From Lentisphaerota bacterium (GTDB lineage Bacteria; Verrucomicrobiota; Lentisphaeria; Victivallales; Victivallaceae): 64,000 nt of DNA. Below, one piece after another: positions 53,398 through 62,451 of the stretch; within the stretch, counting starts at the first letter, position 1, and each line of letters starts with the position of its first letter. Below the pieces are notes generated by a model. The model saw only the letters and a program-made list of their open reading frames with translations. It had not been told where the DNA came from and searched no databases. The stretch spans positions 1-64,000 of the forward strand of contig JAAEMX010000177.1 in assembly GCA_024225035.1 (NCBI GenBank). The letters are read 5' to 3'. Position numbers and translations under genes: made by a program.

Positions 53398-53717
53398 CTT
53401 ATTGATAAAATTCTATAAGGCATTTCAGCTTAGTCAATGAGCGAGAATTATTAATGGGGCCTGAATTTTTTTTGACTGATAACTGTCAATTATATTGACT
53501 ATATACCTTTTCAATAAATTGAGAATCAAAAACAGGCCAATTATTTAATAAAGAAAGAAAATGAGAAGATCATAATCAAGGAATTAACCTCATATCCATA
53601 AAAAAAGGATTTTTAGTTATTAAGAGCTTCAAACTTGAATATTGCAATAAATGGTTAAGAGTTTTTACAGCCTCTGCTGCTATTCTGCTAATTAATCTTG
53701 GTGTTACATCTGTTAAC

Positions 53718-55010
53718 TTGATTATCTCCTCAATTGCAAAGGATTTTAATATTTCGTTATCACAAGGGCAATGGATGATAACGTCTTACCTCATTGGCTA
53801 TGCTTCAACAGTAATAATAGCAGGGCGACTTGGTGATTTATTTGGACATAAAAAAATATTGATTACTGGTACTGTTATTTTTATCATGGCTTCATTAATG
53901 GGAAGCATATCTACAATATATTTTGGAGTGATTGCGTCAAGAATGCTTCAGGGCATAGGAGGAGGACTGGTATGGCCAGCTGCTACTGCAGTTGCAGTAA
54001 AAGCATTTCCATCGCACCGAAGAGGACTTGTCACTTCAATAATAACATCTTCTGTTGGGTTAGCTATTGCTGCAGGTCCACCGCTAGGTGGATATTTTGT
54101 AACATATTTGACATGGCGATGGTTTTTCTATTTTAATGTTATCATGGGCACTCTTGTTGTTATTCCAAGTATTATTTTATTAAAAAACCAACCTGAAATA
54201 AAAAAGAGCAACCTCGACATATATGGTTTAGTTCTTATAATGTCAATTGTTGCATGCATTGTATTAGGCATAGAATCCCTTTCAAAGAACCCAATCCATT
54301 CTCTGTTGCTATTTGGAATTTTCTGTGTTTTAATGTTTATTTTCAGCAAGACGGAACGTAATAAAAAAGAACGTCTTTTCGATTTAGAGCTATTAAAAAA
54401 CAAAGCAATACTAACTGGAATACTAAGTAGAAGCTTCTGCTCTTTTACCTATTACCCTTTGATGTTCATCATAGCTCTGTATTTGCAAGGCGCCTGTGAG
54501 TATTCATCATTAAATGCAGGCTTTGTTTTTCTTCCAATGTCGATTGTTATCTTATTATTATCATTTGCGACAGGTAGAATTATTGACAAAATCGGGACTT
54601 TTATTCCGGCAGTGATAGGATTGATATTTCTTTTGGTGGGCTATGTACTGATCCTGTTTTTCACTAAAAATAATTCTGTCTATACTATTTGCAGCTATTT
54701 AATTATAACTGGGATAGGGTATGGCTTCGGCAATGCGTCTTTACTTGCTTTGATATTAACTTCTGCACCTGAAGAAAAAACTGGTGCAACTTCAAGCATG
54801 ACATATTTTAATGCTTTACTATTTAACCTGGTTGCTATGCTTGTGGCAGGCGTCTTGATTTCATATTGCTACGCCCATTATCAAGATTATTTGTATTTTG
54901 CTAAAAAGTACATACTGACAATAAACATTGCAGTCATTATTCTAACTATAGGATTGTTTTTAACTTACAAAATTGATTCTTGCCTGAAAACAGTCAAAAA
55001 TATTTCTTGA
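53718..55010 (+). CDS. MFS drug/metabolite exporter (DHA2-like), start codon uncertain
   Basis: The visible frame from TTG 53718 encodes 430 residues with about 12-13 transmembrane helices. Motif A (GRLGDLFGHKKILI), SRMLQGIGGGLVWPAATAVAV and GPPLGGYF are typical of the 14-helix drug-H+ antiporter family. The coding frame clearly continues upstream to 53565 (encoding WLRVFTASAAILLINLGVTSVNLI, the first membrane helix), yet this part has no ATG, GTG or TTG. An ATA (53598) follows GGA-rich sequence. So either a rare start codon (ATT/ATA) is used or the original start was lost. Without helix 1 the transporter would probably fail. It follows the hotdog-like gene by about 320 bases. Confidence 0.7.
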   Translation: MIISSIAKDFNISLSQGQWMITSYLIGYASTVIIAGRLGDLFGHKKILITGTVIFIMASLMGSISTIYFGVIASRMLQGIGGGLVWPAATAVAVKAFPSHRRGLVTSIITSSVGLAIAAGPPLGGYFVTYLTWRWFFYFNVIMGTLVVIPSIILLKNQPEIKKSNLDIYGLVLIMSIVACIVLGIESLSKNPIHSLLLFGIFCVLMFIFSKTERNKKERLFDLELLKNKAILTGILSRSFCSFTYYPLMFIIALYLQGACEYSSLNAGFVFLPMSIVILLLSFATGRIIDKIGTFIPAVIGLIFLLVGYVLILFFTKNNSVYTICSYLIITGIGYGFGNASLLALILTSAPEEKTGATSSMTYFNALLFNLVAMLVAGVLISYCYAHYQDYLYFAKKYILTINIAVIILTIGLFLTYKIDSCLKTVKNIS

Positions 55011-55225
55011 TGAATCAATGGTTGAAAAACAGGCAAATGGTTAAATGATCTGTTTACTCATTTTTGTGCATTCAGATCTTGCCGGGGGCAGCAGTTTTAC
55101 TTCAGCAGTTCACTTTCTTCGCCCCCATTGATAACTCCTAACTACAGAAGACCTTCTTAGACGAGAGCAATATACCACATCACGCATCGCTTACATAAAC
55201 AGTTATATTCAATAATAATTGGGCA

Positions 55226-55253
55226 TAAAAAAACCCCGGGGTTAACCGGGGTT
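55226..55253 (-). terminator. Terminator of the alpha ribosomal operon
   Basis: AACCCCGG-GGTTAA-CCGGGGTT with an A-rich run on the left, read on the minus strand as a U-run, lies just after rplQ. Confidence 0.85.
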
Positions 55254-55278
55254 GAAACTTTATAATAATGAAGCTTGC

Positions 55279-55740
55279 TTATTCAGCAACTTCAGCAGTT
55301 TCTTCAGCTTTTACTTCTTTTGCAGGAGCTTCAGCTTTCTTTTCGGCTTTCGCCGGGGCAGCTTTTTGCTTCTTGGCAGGAGCGCCAGCTTCAACAAACT
55401 GCAGGATGCACATTTCGGCACCATCGCCAACGCGGCGACCGAGTTTGATGATACGGGTGTAACCACCTTCGCGCTCAGTGTACTGAGGTGCGAGTTCATC
55501 AAAAAGCTTTTTAACAGCATCTTTGTTGCGCAGCTTAGAAATAGCCAGGCGACGACGATGCAAATCACCTTTTTTACCAAGAGTAATCATTCTGTCAGCA
55601 AAACGACGAGCTTCTTTGGCTTTAGTGATAGTTGTTTTGATCTGACCGTGTTCGATCAGGCTGCTGACCATGTTTGCCAGCATCGCTTTACGATGGGCAC
55701 CGGTCCGGCCGATTTTAAAAGTATGTAATCTGTGACGCAT
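55279..55740 (-). CDS. rplQ: 50S ribosomal protein L17, extended C-terminus
   Basis: A 153-residue L17. The core (MRHRLHTFKIGRTGAHRKAMLANMVSSLIEHGQIKTTITKAKEARRFADRMITLGK) is canonical. After residue 118 it carries an Ala/Lys/Glu-rich low-complexity tail (APAKKQKAAPAKAEKKAEAPAKEVKAEETAEVAE), longer than in most bacteria, where L17 has about 120 residues. L17 lies near the exit tunnel; the tail's role is unknown. The start overlaps the rpoA stop codon (TAATG), indicating translational coupling. Last gene of the operon, followed by a strong terminator. Confidence 0.97.
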   Translation of the reverse strand: MRHRLHTFKIGRTGAHRKAMLANMVSSLIEHGQIKTTITKAKEARRFADRMITLGKKGDLHRRRLAISKLRNKDAVKKLFDELAPQYTEREGGYTRIIKLGRRVGDGAEMCILQFVEAGAPAKKQKAAPAKAEKKAEAPAKEVKAEETAEVAE

Positions 55741-56762
55741 TAGTTGTCCTCCTCATCTTCGGTCCGGACGTGCTCGCCTTCTGCCTCAATGGCGGCGATG
55801 AGGTTTTCACTGAATGACATACCCAATTCCAAACCGAGACTTTCGATTTTTTCTTTAATTTCATCGAGGGATTTTTTACCAAAATTGCGGTATTTGAGCA
55901 TTCTGCTTTCAGTTTTAGTACAGAGCTCACCAATCAATTTGATATTAGCATTGTTCAGACAGTTCATAGCCCGAACTGAGAGATCGAGCACTTCCACATC
56001 TTGAGAAAGAATCTTGAAGTGCTTAAGTTCTTCGTCAGTCATTTGAGCGAGGACATCTTCTTCGTCAGCCTGACCACCGAGGAACGGTCTAAGATGTTCC
56101 TTAAGGATAGTTGCAGCTCTTTCCAAGGCATCTTCAGGTATCATTCTACCATCAGTCCATATCTCAAGCTCAAGGCTGTCCATTTCAGTTTCTTCACCAA
56201 CACGGGCCTGTCCAACATTATAGTTGACGCGGGTTACCGGGCTGAACAGGCAGTCAATCGGAATAGTACCGACAGCGACCTGAATTTTATTCTTTTCAGC
56301 AGGGACATATCCTCTGCCGCTGATGACATCAATCTCAGCTCTGAACGGAACGTCTTTATCAAGCGTGCAGATAACCTGTTCCGGGTTGAGCACTTCAACT
56401 GTACCGTCAGTAACGATATCAGCTGCAGTAACCTGACCGGCTTTCTCACGACGGATTTCCAGAGTTTTCTTCTGGTCGCTGTTCAGGTCCAAACGGACTT
56501 CTTTGAGGTTCAGCACGATTTCCGTGACATCTTCGACTACATTAGGCAAAGATGAGAACTCATGAAAAGCACCGTCAATACGTACAGCACAAATCGCAGC
56601 CCCTTCCAGAGAGGACAGAAGTACCCGACGCATTGAGTTGCCGAGAGTGTGCCCGTATCCACTCATGAACGGCGCGACAATAAATTTCGCGTAGCGGTCA
56701 GTAGCAGTAGCCTCTTCGATTTGAATCGATTGTGGCATCGGGAAACCAGATGCAGCAGTCAT
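55740..56762 (-). CDS. rpoA: RNA polymerase alpha subunit
   Basis: A 340-residue alpha subunit. The N-terminal dimerisation domain includes YAKFIVAPFMSGYGHTLGNSMRRVLLSSLEGAAI, EINVI-type strands and the VNYNVGQARVGEETEMDSLELEIWTDG block. After an acidic linker, the C-terminal domain (LDLSVRAMNCLNNANIKLIGELCTKTESRMLKYRNFGKKSLDEIKEKIESLGLELGM) binds UP elements and activators. RBS GGAGGAAAAAA precedes the ATG. It lies between rpsK and rplQ; rpsD is not between rpsK and rpoA as it is in many bacteria. Confidence 0.98.
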   Translation of the reverse strand: MTAASGFPMPQSIQIEEATATDRYAKFIVAPFMSGYGHTLGNSMRRVLLSSLEGAAICAVRIDGAFHEFSSLPNVVEDVTEIVLNLKEVRLDLNSDQKKTLEIRREKAGQVTAADIVTDGTVEVLNPEQVICTLDKDVPFRAEIDVISGRGYVPAEKNKIQVAVGTIPIDCLFSPVTRVNYNVGQARVGEETEMDSLELEIWTDGRMIPEDALERAATILKEHLRPFLGGQADEEDVLAQMTDEELKHFKILSQDVEVLDLSVRAMNCLNNANIKLIGELCTKTESRMLKYRNFGKKSLDEIKEKIESLGLELGMSFSENLIAAIEAEGEHVRTEDEEDN

Positions 56763-56820
56763 TTTTTTCCTCCAGCATTAGTTATTTGTTAAAAAACTCC
56801 CATCACACAACAGCGGCAGC

Positions 56821-57285
56821 TTATACGCGACGACGTTTCGGCGGACGGCAACCGTTATGGGGAACTGGAGTAATATCCTTAATGGCATTAATTTCCAAAC
56901 CGGCAGCAGCTATACCACGTACAGCAGACTCACGACCGGCACCAGGTCCCTTAATGCGCACTTCCACTTCCTTCATACCGAGCAGCTGGGCGCGTTTTGC
57001 AGCATCAGATGCGATGACCTGAGCAGCGTAGGCAGTACTCTTACGAGAGCCTTTAAACCCGTTTTTGCCACCAGTTGACCAGCAAAGAACATTGCCGTGA
57101 AGGTCGGTAAAAGTAACTTTAGTATTATTAAAAGTAGCGTGAACAAACGCAATTCCAGCAGGAACATAGCGTCCACTCTTTGTGCGTTGTTTAACTTCCT
57201 TGGTCTCAGCGGCCGGCTTTTCAGCAACAGTTTCAGCTGCAGCTTCAGCAGTAGCTTCGACTTGGATATCTTTCTCTTCAGCCAT
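56821..57285 (-). CDS. rpsK: 30S ribosomal protein S11, extended N-terminus
   Basis: I chose ATG 57285; a TTG at 57297 is possible. The 154-residue protein has an N-terminal Ala/Glu/Thr-rich extension of about 36 residues ([20 protein letters not shown]...), then the S11 core [36 protein letters not shown]-like [21 protein letters not shown], and [46 protein letters not shown]11 shapes the platform of the small subunit. The extension is acidic and unusual; rplQ of the same operon has a similarly composed tail. Between rpsM and rpoA. Confidence 0.97.
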   Translation of the reverse strand: MAEEKDIQVEATAEAAAETVAEKPAAETKEVKQRTKSGRYVPAGIAFVHATFNNTKVTFTDLHGNVLCWSTGGKNGFKGSRKSTAYAAQVIASDAAKRAQLLGMKEVEVRIKGPGAGRESAVRGIAAAGLEINAIKDITPVPHNGCRPPKRRRV

Positions 57286-57336
57286 AGTTTTATCCAATAT
57301 ATTTTACTGATTCTGTAGTTAAAAATTCCACTAGCA

Positions 57337-57735
57337 TTAATTACTTGCAGCCAGACGACGTTGGGTCTTGTCACGAATCGCGCCAACAGTAACTTTCTTA
57401 CCTTTGCGGGTACGAGCGTTAGTTTTAGTACGCTGCCCGTGGCAAGGAAGATTACGACGGTGGCGAAAACCGCGATAACTGTGATTGGCTTGCAAACGAC
57501 GAATGTCACCTGCAACCATACGCCGCAAATCACCTTCAACAATCAAGTCATTCTGCAGGATATTGGTGATCGCTGCAATCTGTTCGTCTGAAAGATCGTT
57601 AGCCTTGGTTTCTTTCGGAATTTTAACCTTCTCAATGATATCAAGAGCAATCTTCGGACCAACCCCGTAGATGTAACGCAATGCGTATTCTACTCTCTTA
57701 TTTCCAGGAATATCTACACCTATTATACGTGGCAT
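57337..57735 (-). CDS. rpsM: 30S ribosomal protein S13
   Basis: A 132-residue S13. MPRIIGVDIPGNKRVEYALRYIYGVGPKIALDIIEK is the standard start, and the rRNA/tRNA-contacting C-terminus GLPCHGQRTKTNARTRKGKKVTVG is present as NLPCHGQRTKTNARTRKGKK. S13 bridges head and P-site tRNA. It lies 20 bases after rpmJ and about 50 bases before rpsK. Length is slightly longer than E. coli because of the last ten residues. Confidence 0.98.
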   Translation of the reverse strand: MPRIIGVDIPGNKRVEYALRYIYGVGPKIALDIIEKVKIPKETKANDLSDEQIAAITNILQNDLIVEGDLRRMVAGDIRRLQANHSYRGFRHRRNLPCHGQRTKTNARTRKGKKVTVGAIRDKTQRRLAASN

Positions 57736-57755
57736 TTTATATAGATCCTCTAAAT

Positions 57756-57872
57756 TTAACCTTGTCTTTGTTTATGTCGTGGATTACGGGAACAAATTAC
57801 CCGAACCACGCCTTTGCGTTTAATGATCTGGCAATATTCGCATCTGCGCTTCACGGATGCTCGCACTTTCAT
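57756..57872 (-). CDS. rpmJ: 50S ribosomal protein L36
   Basis: A 38-codon gene: [20 protein letters not shown], then [18 protein letters not shown]. The zinc ligands of L36 are seen as C-x-x-C (Cys11, Cys14), the later Cys27 and His33. It is the first gene of the alpha operon (rpmJ-rpsM-rpsK-rpoA-rplQ). No infA, secY or map gene is upstream in this window, so the operon is separated from the spc operon. Confidence 0.95.
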   Translation of the reverse strand: MKVRASVKRRCEYCQIIKRKGVVRVICSRNPRHKQRQG

Positions 57873-58061
57873 ATTTGTATCTCCCAGATTTAAAAACCTG
57901 TTAAAAAATTTACAATATATTTACTAATAAACACTAAGCGAACTTGTGCCATATTTTATACATGCGGTGGAAATCATGTTTAGACACATAAAGGCAATAA
58001 AATAGCGGAAATACTTGATCATTCAAGTGTTTAAATGGAAAAATCTGCACTTTTTGCTAAT

Positions 58062-58091
58062 ATAAATAAAAACCGCCCTGAAAAGGGCGGC
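58062..58091 (-). terminator. Terminator after the zinc-ribbon gene
   Basis: CCGCCCT-GAAA-AGGGCGG with an A-run to its left, which is a U-run (GGTTTTTATTT) on the minus strand. Confidence 0.85.
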
Positions 58092-58120
58092 TTGACTTGC
58101 AAACAGATAGTTTCAGGATT

Positions 58121-58375
58121 CTACAGCAACCCGGCACGGCTCTGGGTCACATTATCCTCTTTATCAAACATAATATGTTTGTTAATCCAACGCTGAACCA
58201 ACGGCTCGATAATAAAATCTTCAAGCTCGCAATTGCGCTCAAGTTTCTGATCGCAATACGGGCAAGCCTGAAAAATCTCTATATCTGTTCCAACAAGCTG
58301 TTCACCACATTCCGGGCAAATCAGCAAGCGTTTATTGGTATCTTCGTTATTTTTAAATTGGTATTTCATAGACAT
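58121..58375 (-). CDS. Small zinc-ribbon protein
   Basis: The start is ATG 58375, where AGGGAA sits 9 bases upstream; a longer frame begins at 58396. The 84-residue protein contains ICPECGEQL and ACPYCDQKL, two C-x2-C pairs that form a treble-clef or rubredoxin-like zinc ribbon. It is followed by a helix with W and a C-terminal acidic stretch. No membrane helix. The family is unknown to me. It is monocistronic with its own terminator, near the upstream end of the alpha operon. Confidence 0.65.
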   Translation of the reverse strand: MSMKYQFKNNEDTNKRLLICPECGEQLVGTDIEIFQACPYCDQKLERNCELEDFIIEPLVQRWINKHIMFDKEDNVTQSRAGLL

Positions 58376-58506
58376 ATCCGAACATTCCCTGAACATAAAC
58401 TAAATCATCTAATTAATAATATACATCCGATAATCGACTTTTTAAAATTCAATAATCCCTATATCATAAAAAAACAGTAAAAATTCGCAATTCCCTCTTC
58501 AAGTTA

Positions 58507-59229
58507 TTACTTTCCCGACGATTTCAGGTTCTTTTTCAAGTTAACCAGAGCTTCATTCATCGACTGGTTAAGCATTACAGGAAACATATCCACATCCCTG
58601 CCATAGTTATAATATGGTGAAACCAACATATCACACGCCTTATCGTACTTAAATTCCCACAGGCGCCTTCTGGAACCACGGCGCGTCAGGTAGTATTCCA
58701 CTGCAAATCTGTTCTCTACAGTTCCTTCAGGCAAACCCAGGAACCACAATAAAGGCGCCGCAAAAGATAAACCATAGCTTATAATTCGCCCTTTGTAGGA
58801 CATTTCTTTCAAATCTGCATGCAATATATAATCAGCACTTACCCCCTGCTCTGAAAAAGAAAAATAAGCTTTACTGAACAAGTTTGATTTGTGTAAATTA
58901 TACGCAGCGGCTTTTGCCAGCGCAACGTTAGGCAAAACATAATAGGCAGCTATCGAAACATAGCCTGTATAATCTTCAGGTCGGGTATAGCTCATCCAGC
59001 CATAAGGCACCAACGGCACCAGATAAAGCAGTATTGTCGAATGATTATTCTTATTTTCCCGACGGTCATTAAAAGGAATAACCGCAACTTCCGCATCATA
59101 AAGCGGCTTTCCTGAAAACTGAACAGCGCTATGCTCTTCAGCAGGATAATCAAATCTTTTAATAGACCCGCAGCCGCATACAAATACGGCTGCCATAGCC
59201 AAACAACATAACAGCAACGCACCCCTCAT
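58507..59229 (-). CDS. Lipoprotein, paralogue of the adjacent gene (copy B)
   Basis: A 240-residue protein with a lipoprotein-type signal (MRGALLLCCLAMAAVFVCGC). The mature part shares with its neighbour at 59303-60055 the order D-Y-P, AEVAVIPFNDRR, LVPLVPYGW, ISYGLSFAAPLLWFLGLPEG, YYNYGRD, and a final MNEALVNLKK helix. The family has no name I recognise. The conserved P-Y-G and Y-N-Y-G-R-D turns suggest a structured beta core. Separated from copy A by about 75 bases on the same strand, so probably co-transcribed. Function unknown, envelope location likely. Confidence 0.7.
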   Translation of the reverse strand: MRGALLLCCLAMAAVFVCGCGSIKRFDYPAEEHSAVQFSGKPLYDAEVAVIPFNDRRENKNNHSTILLYLVPLVPYGWMSYTRPEDYTGYVSIAAYYVLPNVALAKAAAYNLHKSNLFSKAYFSFSEQGVSADYILHADLKEMSYKGRIISYGLSFAAPLLWFLGLPEGTVENRFAVEYYLTRRGSRRRLWEFKYDKACDMLVSPYYNYGRDVDMFPVMLNQSMNEALVNLKKNLKSSGK

Positions 59230-59302
59230 CTAAAGCCTCCTCTAAGCCATAGCGCTTGTTTGTATTTTATTCCCCATATAGAATTAGACCTTATCGTTAT
59301 AG

Positions 59303-60055
59303 TTAAAGCGATGTTCTGGAAACACCATATTTTACCTGATCAAGCCTTAACTCCGTTTCAAGTTTTTCTAAAGCCTGGTTCATGGCCTTTAACATCAGTG
59401 GCGAATATTCCTCAAAATCGCGGCCATAGTTGTAATAAAAACCAACAACTCTTGAATCACGTTCTTTAAACTCATAGGTCCATAAAACTTTTTCTGTCTT
59501 GGAATCCTGAAGCTTTATAGTCAAATCCAGTTCATTAGTAAAGTTGCCGGCAGGCAAACCGACCAGCCATAGCCACGGACAGAAAATAGATACACCGTAT
59601 GACCAGACTCGGCCAATATATTCAGTAGAGTTAATATCTCCAGTTAATACCAGACGAGTGGTTACATCACGCATATCTCTTGAAAATTTCACTTCCTTAA
59701 ACAAGTTTGAATGCTCAAGGCTTTCCATCACGGAATTAGTCAAATCGCGGGAAGCATCAAACCTGAAACCCTCAGCTGAATTGAAAAACGCACCGTATTC
59801 CGGTTGCGGGCAATCAACATAACCATAAGGCCACAACGGAATCAATCCCAGAAGCAAAGTACCAAACTCCTCTTCTTTGACAGATGGGCGCTTGTCACGA
59901 AGCGTGACCACCGTAACAGCATCGCTGTACAAAGGAACATTGGCAAAGTAAACTTGCTTCGCATTTTGAGGCGGATAGTCATAATCATGAAAAGTTGAAC
60001 AACCAGAGAGCAGAATAGCAGATAGCACGACAAATACAGAAAATATATATTTCAT
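59303..60055 (-). CDS. Lipoprotein, paralogue of the adjacent gene (copy A)
   Basis: A 250-residue lipoprotein: MKYIFSVFVVLSAILLSGCS gives a strong lipobox (LSGC, Cys19). Features shared with copy B are DYDYPPQN, AVTVVTLRDKRP, LIPLWPYGYVD, WSYGVSIFCPWLWLVGLPAGN, FYYNYGRDFEEYSPLML and KAMNQALEKLETEL. The middle (SNLFKEVKFSRDMRDVTTRLVLTGDINSTEYIGR) resembles a small-protein interaction or lipid-binding domain seen in several Gram-negative lipoproteins of the L-P-x-x-P-Y-G type. No catalytic residues. The two genes arose by tandem duplication and then diverged, since only the motifs are close. Confidence 0.75.
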   Translation of the reverse strand: MKYIFSVFVVLSAILLSGCSTFHDYDYPPQNAKQVYFANVPLYSDAVTVVTLRDKRPSVKEEEFGTLLLGLIPLWPYGYVDCPQPEYGAFFNSAEGFRFDASRDLTNSVMESLEHSNLFKEVKFSRDMRDVTTRLVLTGDINSTEYIGRVWSYGVSIFCPWLWLVGLPAGNFTNELDLTIKLQDSKTEKVLWTYEFKERDSRVVGFYYNYGRDFEEYSPLMLKAMNQALEKLETELRLDQVKYGVSRTSL

Positions 60056-60132
60056 AACGCAGGTCCTCGAGTATTTATACTATTAATGATAACGCATAAT
60101 AGCTAAAACTCCAATCCGCGGGCAGAAATTTA

Positions 60133-60160
60133 CAAAAAAAAAGCCCGGCTAGTGCCGGGC
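60133..60160 (-). terminator. rhaA terminator
   Basis: GCCCGGC-TAGT-GCCGGGC, a perfect 7-bp stem, followed on the minus strand by a run of nine U. Confidence 0.9.
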
Positions 60161-60199
60161 GTGCAGAATAAGAGTTTACCCATACCTGAAAACTCTTTT

Positions 60200-61453
60200 T
60201 TATCGTTTATCAATAACATTCTTTTCATAGGCCTTAACATCATCAAGCCACTTAAACCCTGCCGGCACTCCGCTTTTTTCACAGAAGTAGTCCCACACAG
60301 CACCAAGTGGAAACGTTTTGATCTCTTCCATCAAAGCCAGACGTGAAGTGTAATCGCCCTTGAGCTCAAATTTACGCAGCTCGGCAGTCGGCTCCAATGC
60401 TGCCGCCAGAAGAGCCTTACGCATATTCCGGGTTCCGATTACCCATGCAGCTACCCGATTAATACTTGCATCAAAGAAATCGAGGCCGATATGCACCCGC
60501 TCAGCAAAATCATTGCACACAATTTCCCGGGCAATCGCATAAAGTTCTTCATTCATTGTCACAACGTGGTCACTATCCCATCTGACACCTCGAGAGACAT
60601 GCAGCAGAATTTCATCAACAAAAGTCAACTCTGAAGATATCTTGTCCGATATAACCTCAGTAGGATGAAAATGTCCGGCATCAAGACACAACAGTTTATT
60701 ATTCTTAACAGCATAGCCCATATAAAATTCATGCGACCCAACCACATAAGACTCTGAACCAATACCAAATAATTTGCATTCCACCGCATCAAGCAGTTGA
60801 TTTTTTGGCAGCTCTTCAGCAAAAATCTTATCCAGCGAATCGGCAAGGAGCCGCCGGGGCTCCAGACGGTCAGCAGGAACATCCTTCATTCCATCCGGAA
60901 TCCAGACATTATCAACACATGCAGTGCCAAGCTGTTTTCCCATTTCAGCACCAATTCGGCGACAAGCTTTGGCATGTTCAATCCAGAAATCACGAATACC
61001 CTGATCAGGGTGACTCAATGTAAAACCATCATCAGCCTTGGCATGAGAAAAGAATGTCGGGTTAAAGTCCAAACCCATTTTATTAGCTGCAGCCCAGCCA
61101 ATCCAGTTTTGAAAATGCTCAACCCCAATTTCATCACGGTCAACTTTTTCACCGCCAAACTCGCCATATATAGCATGCAGGTTAAGTCTATGTTTTCCCG
61201 GCAACAGCGAAAGTGCCTTATCCAAATCTGAGCGAAGCTCCTCAGGTGTTCTGGCACGGCCAGGGTAATTACCTGTAGCCTGAATGCCGCCTGACAAAGC
61301 GTGCCCGCTTTCGAAACCGCCAACATCATCCCCCTGCCAGCAATGCAAGGAAACCGGTATCGACTCAGCCTGCTGCATCGCGGCTTCAGTATCGACTCCG
61401 AACTCGGCAAAACGCTCTTTAGCTATTTCATATGCTTTTTCGTATTGACTCAT
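60200..61453 (-). CDS. rhaA: L-rhamnose isomerase
   Basis: I chose ATG 61453 (AAGGAG 7 bases upstream); the frame extends to 61552 without reason. The 417-residue enzyme has the opening [22 protein letters not shown] and [14 protein letters not shown], the [21 protein letters not shown] block, [17 protein letters not shown] with metal-binding residues, and [21 protein letters not shown]. These are conserved RhaA features, with Mn2+/Zn2+-binding Glu, Asp and His. It converts L-rhamnose to L-rhamnulose. It is divergent from an AraC-type regulator (119-base gap) but no rhaB, rhaD or transporter is adjacent, so the pathway genes are dispersed. Confidence 0.95.
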   Translation of the reverse strand: MSQYEKAYEIAKERFAEFGVDTEAAMQQAESIPVSLHCWQGDDVGGFESGHALSGGIQATGNYPGRARTPEELRSDLDKALSLLPGKHRLNLHAIYGEFGGEKVDRDEIGVEHFQNWIGWAAANKMGLDFNPTFFSHAKADDGFTLSHPDQGIRDFWIEHAKACRRIGAEMGKQLGTACVDNVWIPDGMKDVPADRLEPRRLLADSLDKIFAEELPKNQLLDAVECKLFGIGSESYVVGSHEFYMGYAVKNNKLLCLDAGHFHPTEVISDKISSELTFVDEILLHVSRGVRWDSDHVVTMNEELYAIAREIVCNDFAERVHIGLDFFDASINRVAAWVIGTRNMRKALLAAALEPTAELRKFELKGDYTSRLALMEEIKTFPLGAVWDYFCEKSGVPAGFKWLDDVKAYEKNVIDKR

Positions 61454-61572
61454 AGGAATCTCCTTAAATTTCATCTGTATAAAAGTTATTTTAATACAAA
61501 ACAGCATAAAAAACCTTGACAAAAGAACAAATAAGTAGCATTTTTCAATCAAAAGTTAATTTGGAATTCATT

Positions 61573-62451
61573 ATGGATAAAAAAAACAAAGCTGAAAGCA
61601 TCCGGCTCACTAGTGGTCAGTTTCTGCAACCGGAACTCGCCTTTGCCGTTCTTAGAAGAGCCCCGCAACCTGAGTACCCGCTTCACTCGCACGAATTCGA
61701 CGAACTTGTTATTGTGTACGAAGGAAGCGGTAATCACTTTACACCGGAGCACAATGAAAGCATACATGCCGGACACGTTTATGTAGTCCCGGCAGGAAGA
61801 AAGCATGGCTACAGCAAGGTCAACAATTTAAAACTGGTCAATATTGCTTTTGATTTGCATAGCCTTGACTCTCCACTTTCAGAACTTCAACTATTTCCCT
61901 CATTTCAGCTTCTATTCAAGCTCAATATTTCGGAAAGATCGTCTTTCAGACTGTCTCAGGACAAACTCAGGAACGCAATGCTGCAGGTCGCAAGAATTGA
62001 GGAAGAAGTAGCAGGAGAACTTCCAGCTAAAAAAATTATGACAGCAGCCTTGTTTATGGAGCTAATCGCTCTTTTGATCAGAGCATTTGAGGTTAAACTT
62101 GGAGAACAGTCCCATCTGCAAACAGGCATAGGCAAGGTCATAAGCTACTTGCACCACTATTTGAGCCAAGATATTACCGTAGGAGAAATGGCACAAATGG
62201 CAAATATGCCGGAAAGTTCATTCAATAGAGCCTTTAAAAAAGCTACAGGAAGAGCTCCTGCAGCGTATCGCTTACAGTTACGCCTTAGGTATGCCAAAGC
62301 AATGCAGCAAAACCCTGACCTTAAAATAATGGACATAGCAGCTAAAGTCGGCATTCAGGATAGTAACTATTTTTCACGGGTATTCAAAGCAGTTTACGCG
62401 CAGACTCCCAGAGAATACCGTATTGCTAATCTTAGTCCGCAGCAAAGCTAG
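61573..62451 (+). CDS. AraC-family regulator, likely rhamnose-responsive
   Basis: The start is ATG 61573; the frame extends to TTG 61516, overlapping the shared promoter. The 292-residue protein has a cupin sensor (RRAPQPEYPLHSHEFDELVIVYEGSGNHF, VPAGRKHGYS) and two complete HTH motifs (DITVGEMAQMANMPESSFNRAFKKATGRAPAAYRLQLRLRYAK and IMDIAAKVGIQDSNYFSRVFKAVYAQTPREYR). Placement divergent from rhaA, as in RhaS/RhaR systems, suggests that L-rhamnose or a related sugar is the effector. Compare the damaged AraC at 14383, which lost the first HTH. The 3' end overlaps the convergent arnD gene by 4 bases. Confidence 0.9.
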   Translation: MDKKNKAESIRLTSGQFLQPELAFAVLRRAPQPEYPLHSHEFDELVIVYEGSGNHFTPEHNESIHAGHVYVVPAGRKHGYSKVNNLKLVNIAFDLHSLDSPLSELQLFPSFQLLFKLNISERSSFRLSQDKLRNAMLQVARIEEEVAGELPAKKIMTAALFMELIALLIRAFEVKLGEQSHLQTGIGKVISYLHHYLSQDITVGEMAQMANMPESSFNRAFKKATGRAPAAYRLQLRLRYAKAMQQNPDLKIMDIAAKVGIQDSNYFSRVFKAVYAQTPREYRIANLSPQQS

